Shown piece after piece: positions 31,040 to 33,236 of a DNA stretch of 33,236 nucleotides. Numbering within the stretch: position 1 is the stretch's first letter; every line of letters begins with the position of its first letter. Below the pieces are notes generated by a model, which was given only the letters and a program-made list of their open reading frames with translations, was not told the origin of the DNA and made no database searches. Made by a program: the position numbers and the translations under genes. This DNA comes from Nanobdellota archaeon (GTDB lineage Archaea; Nanobdellota; Nanobdellia; Woesearchaeales; UBA583). The stretch spans positions 1-33,236 of the forward strand of contig JAIUMM010000017.1 in the NCBI GenBank assembly GCA_022565615.1. The letters are read 5' to 3'.

Positions 31040-32671
31040 TTATTTAGATGTATCTTGCATAAGTGAATTATATATGTTAATATAATTTTCAAATAACATT
31101 TCCCATTCTAACTCTTTTGAATATTCGAGTGCATATTTTTTTTCTCTGTATTGAGTTTTTGCAGTTTTAGTATATTCTTCAAGTATGAATTCTTTAATTT
31201 GTTCAACTTTTGAAGTGTAATCTTGTCCTAAAACCACTCTTACTACTGAATTATTAATTTTATTATGAAGCCAATATTTTCCAAATCCTGCATTTTCTGA
31301 TGTAAGTGTAATTACTCCATATGCTATACTCTCATGTGGTGTATATCCCCAAGGTTCGTATCCTGATGGAAATAATGAAAAGTCACATCCTTGCAAAAGT
31401 TCGTAATAATTCATATCAAATGCTTTATTGTGCGTATCAAGTGTTCTTGGAATGAGAATTATTTTTACTTTGTCTTCTTTTCTATTTAAAAGGCCATTTC
31501 TTGTACATAGTTGCATTAGTTCGTGACTGAGTTCTATATTATATTTAGATAGAGGTGCTATATGTTGATTAAAATCAAGTTGGACTTCTTCTTTAAGTGG
31601 TTTATAATCTCCTGCCATTATTGGAGCTAATATAATTATATCTTTTGAGGAGTCTTGTTCTTTGAGTTGATTATTTAATTCACCAAGTGCTTGAAATGTA
31701 GTGTCATATCCTTTAGCTTTAACTTCAAATCTCCCTGATATTATTCCAATTCGTAGATGTTTTTTTATTTTATAGAATGGTTTAAAGTACTCTTGAATTG
31801 AATTTGTAAGTTTGGAGTGTGTGTTTGTAAATTGTTTAATACAATCATCAAAACTTAAATTTAGGCTAAATCCATTTTCTGTTACATTTACTTCTTTATA
31901 ATCATATAATTTAATAATTTCATCTTTTGAAAGAGGAGATACACATGACGATTTATCAGCAAATCTTAATGCTTGATGTTCAGTTTGATATTTTGTGTGA
32001 ACATTTAATTCTTGTGCTATTTGGTATGGACTTTTATTATTAAGTTCATGTTCTAAATCTTTATTCATAAGTAATTCATTAAAATTTCCATAATATGCTC
32101 TTCCAAGCATTGTTGCGTGAGTTGTGAAAATAGTTCTTATGTGTAATTCTTCTTTTAGGTGTTTGTGTTCATGAAAATAAAATGTAGCACCTGAGCACAT
32201 CCATTCATGAGAGTGAACAAGTGTATTTTTAAAATTCATTTGTTTTGAGAGTGTTTCACAGACTAATCCACATCCCCAAGACCATGTCATTACTTCATCA
32301 AAATCAAACCAGTCACTATTTAAGGAATCTATTTTATGATTTTCCCACAATTTTGCTTTTATTGAATTTGCATGTTTTTCATATCTTTTCATTTCAACTA
32401 ATATACAATTACAACTAGTTTGTGAATCGGGTGTCCATTTCCCAAAATGAAGTATGAGTCCTTGTTCTTGTAATTCTTGAACTGCATTATGTAGGTGTGA
32501 GGGAGTATCTTCTCTTACAAATTCAGTTGTATTTTTATATGGACCAATACAGTAATACTCATCAGCATATTGTTTTGCGTGATTAATTTTAGAAGCAAGT
32601 ACTGTATGAATTCCTCCAACTAAATTACTCACTTCCCATGAAATTTCAAAAAGTAATACGTTTTTTTGCAT
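31040..32671 (-). CDS. glycogen synthase, GT3 (eukaryotic-like) family
   Basis: A 543-residue glycosyltransferase with two Rossmann-like domains. The N-terminal signature FEISWEVSNLVGGIHTVLAS (8-27) is that of GT3 glycogen synthases rather than the bacterial GT5 GlgA type, which opens with a KxGGL loop. Further GT3 landmarks are IFTTHATMLGRAYYG, the helix HQALRFADKSSCVSPLSKDE, VTENGFSL, and the catalytic E-x7-E in FPSGYEPWGYTPHES (E439 and E447). It would elongate alpha-1,4-glucan from UDP- or ADP-glucose in the cytoplasm. The phosphorylated regulatory ends of eukaryotic enzymes are missing. No branching enzyme or phosphorylase gene is nearby. Confidence 0.9.
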   Translation of the reverse strand: MQKNVLLFEISWEVSNLVGGIHTVLASKINHAKQYADEYYCIGPYKNTTEFVREDTPSHLHNAVQELQEQGLILHFGKWTPDSQTSCNCILVEMKRYEKHANSIKAKLWENHKIDSLNSDWFDFDEVMTWSWGCGLVCETLSKQMNFKNTLVHSHEWMCSGATFYFHEHKHLKEELHIRTIFTTHATMLGRAYYGNFNELLMNKDLEHELNNKSPYQIAQELNVHTKYQTEHQALRFADKSSCVSPLSKDEIIKLYDYKEVNVTENGFSLNLSFDDCIKQFTNTHSKLTNSIQEYFKPFYKIKKHLRIGIISGRFEVKAKGYDTTFQALGELNNQLKEQDSSKDIIILAPIMAGDYKPLKEEVQLDFNQHIAPLSKYNIELSHELMQLCTRNGLLNRKEDKVKIILIPRTLDTHNKAFDMNYYELLQGCDFSLFPSGYEPWGYTPHESIAYGVITLTSENAGFGKYWLHNKINNSVVRVVLGQDYTSKVEQIKEFILEEYTKTAKTQYREKKYALEYSKELEWEMLFENYINIYNSLMQDTSK

Positions 32672-32854
32672 ATGAATTTTTATAAATTAAATAATAAAAA
32701 ATTATACAACTATTGATAAGGGAAGAATTAGTTATAGTTCTATATTTATATAACTTGTAGTTTTTTTTAAAAATATGGATATTTATAAATCAATGTTTGA
32801 AGATTTTTAGTAATATATTCACTTGGTGATATATTTTATCTAATTAATATAAAA

Positions 32855-33236
32855 ATGAAGTTTAATAGTCTAATAATTTTTTTAAGCATTTTGCTTTTAA
32901 GTGTAAGTTCAGTAAGCGCATTTAGCGGAGGAGATGGAACTGAGGGAGATCCATTTCAAATCTCAACACCAGAGCATTTACAAAATATGAGTGCAGATTT
33001 GTCAGCTCATTATATTTTAGTAAATGATATTGATATGAATATAAGTCCATACAATCAAACTGTAGGATTTAATCCAATAGGAACATTCTCAGGTTCATTT
33101 AATGGAGATGGATTTACAGTTAGTAATTTATTTATTAATTCAACAAGTGGGAATACAGGATTATTTACTTTATTGAGTGGGAGTGTATCAAATTTAGTTC
33201 TAGAAGATGTAAACATTACTGGAACTAGTGCTGTAG
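32855..33236 (+). CDS. secreted GLUG-repeat protein (5' part, truncated by the window end)
   Basis: An ATG at 32855 opens a frame that runs off the right edge after 127 codons. Residues 1-22 are a signal peptide (FNSLIIFLSILLLSVSSVSA). Then comes FSGGDGTEGDPFQISTPEHL, the typical opening of GLUG-type surface proteins, followed by HYILVNDIDMN, the GLUG-like unit FNPIGTFSGSFNGDGFTVSN and SVSNLVLEDVNITG. Such proteins form beta-helix-like adhesive repeats. An A/T element (TGATATATTTTA, about 32827-32838) lies about 22 bases before the start. The downstream length is unknown. Confidence 0.85.
   Translation, partial: MKFNSLIIFLSILLLSVSSVSAFSGGDGTEGDPFQISTPEHLQNMSADLSAHYILVNDIDMNISPYNQTVGFNPIGTFSGSFNGDGFTVSNLFINSTSGNTGLFTLLSGSVSNLVLEDVNITGTSAV

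Noticed and set aside
1-33236. tRNA, rRNA or other structured RNA genes
   Set aside because: No G+C-rich islands or tRNA-like TPsiC/D-arm signatures were seen in the gaps; small A/T-rich RNAs cannot be excluded by eye.

Overview
The window looks like a chromosomal segment from a very A+T-rich archaeon, most likely a DPANN lineage of the Woesearchaeota/Pacearchaeota/Nanoarchaeota type. The archaeal signs are an archaeal/eukaryotic-type tyrosyl-tRNA synthetase, an archaeal-type leucyl-tRNA synthetase with a long C-terminus, the archaeal tRNA pseudouridine-54 methylase TrmY, a C-terminal half (split) transketolase, a small archaeal zinc-ribbon protein, and TATA boxes about 25-30 bases before most start codons with no Shine-Dalgarno sequence (leaderless transcripts). 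The DPANN placement is inference from gene style and composition; there is no rRNA in the window.

Layout. Bases 1-7800 (+): the tail of an unknown gene, a large secreted protein with a C-terminal M15-type zinc peptidase-like domain, a small secreted cysteine protein, a metallophosphoesterase, a secreted beta-propeller lipoprotein, a small two-helix membrane protein, an unknown protein, and a PduO-type cobalamin adenosyltransferase. Bases 7850-10005: two hypothetical proteins that look like diverged paralogues flank a reverse-strand beta-hydroxyacid dehydrogenase. Bases 10130-12000: tyrS and an unknown gene behind it. Bases 12113-18973: a giant 2286-residue coiled-coil protein with internal tandem repeats of exactly 699 bases. 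Bases 19060-20951: an unknown helical protein, then trmY coupled to an unknown gene through a Shine-Dalgarno/TTG start. Bases 20988-26657 (-): a membrane-anchored surface protein with an alpha/alpha-toroid (QW-motif) region, and leuS. Bases 26851-28096 (+): a 60-residue coiled-coil protein and the transketolase C-terminal subunit. Bases 28143-32671 (-): an unknown protein, a ubiquitin-like sulfur carrier, an unknown helical protein, a membrane-anchored cyclophilin, a zinc-ribbon protein, a four-helix membrane protein and a GT3 glycogen synthase. Bases 32855-end (+): the beginning of a secreted GLUG-repeat protein.

The genes do not form one pathway. They mix translation/tRNA functions (tyrS, leuS, trmY, zinc ribbon), sugar metabolism (transketolase half, glycogen synthase) and a large set of exported proteins (M15-like protein, cysteine protein, beta-propeller, toroid protein, cyclophilin, GLUG protein), as expected for a small-genome archaeon that interacts with other cells. 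No tRNA, rRNA, CRISPR array, insertion sequence or integrase was seen. The most unusual items are the giant repeat-built coiled-coil protein and the secreted M15-like protein in an archaeon, a group that generally lacks peptidoglycan. No stretch over 300 bases lacks a gene; the longest gap is 23466-23720.
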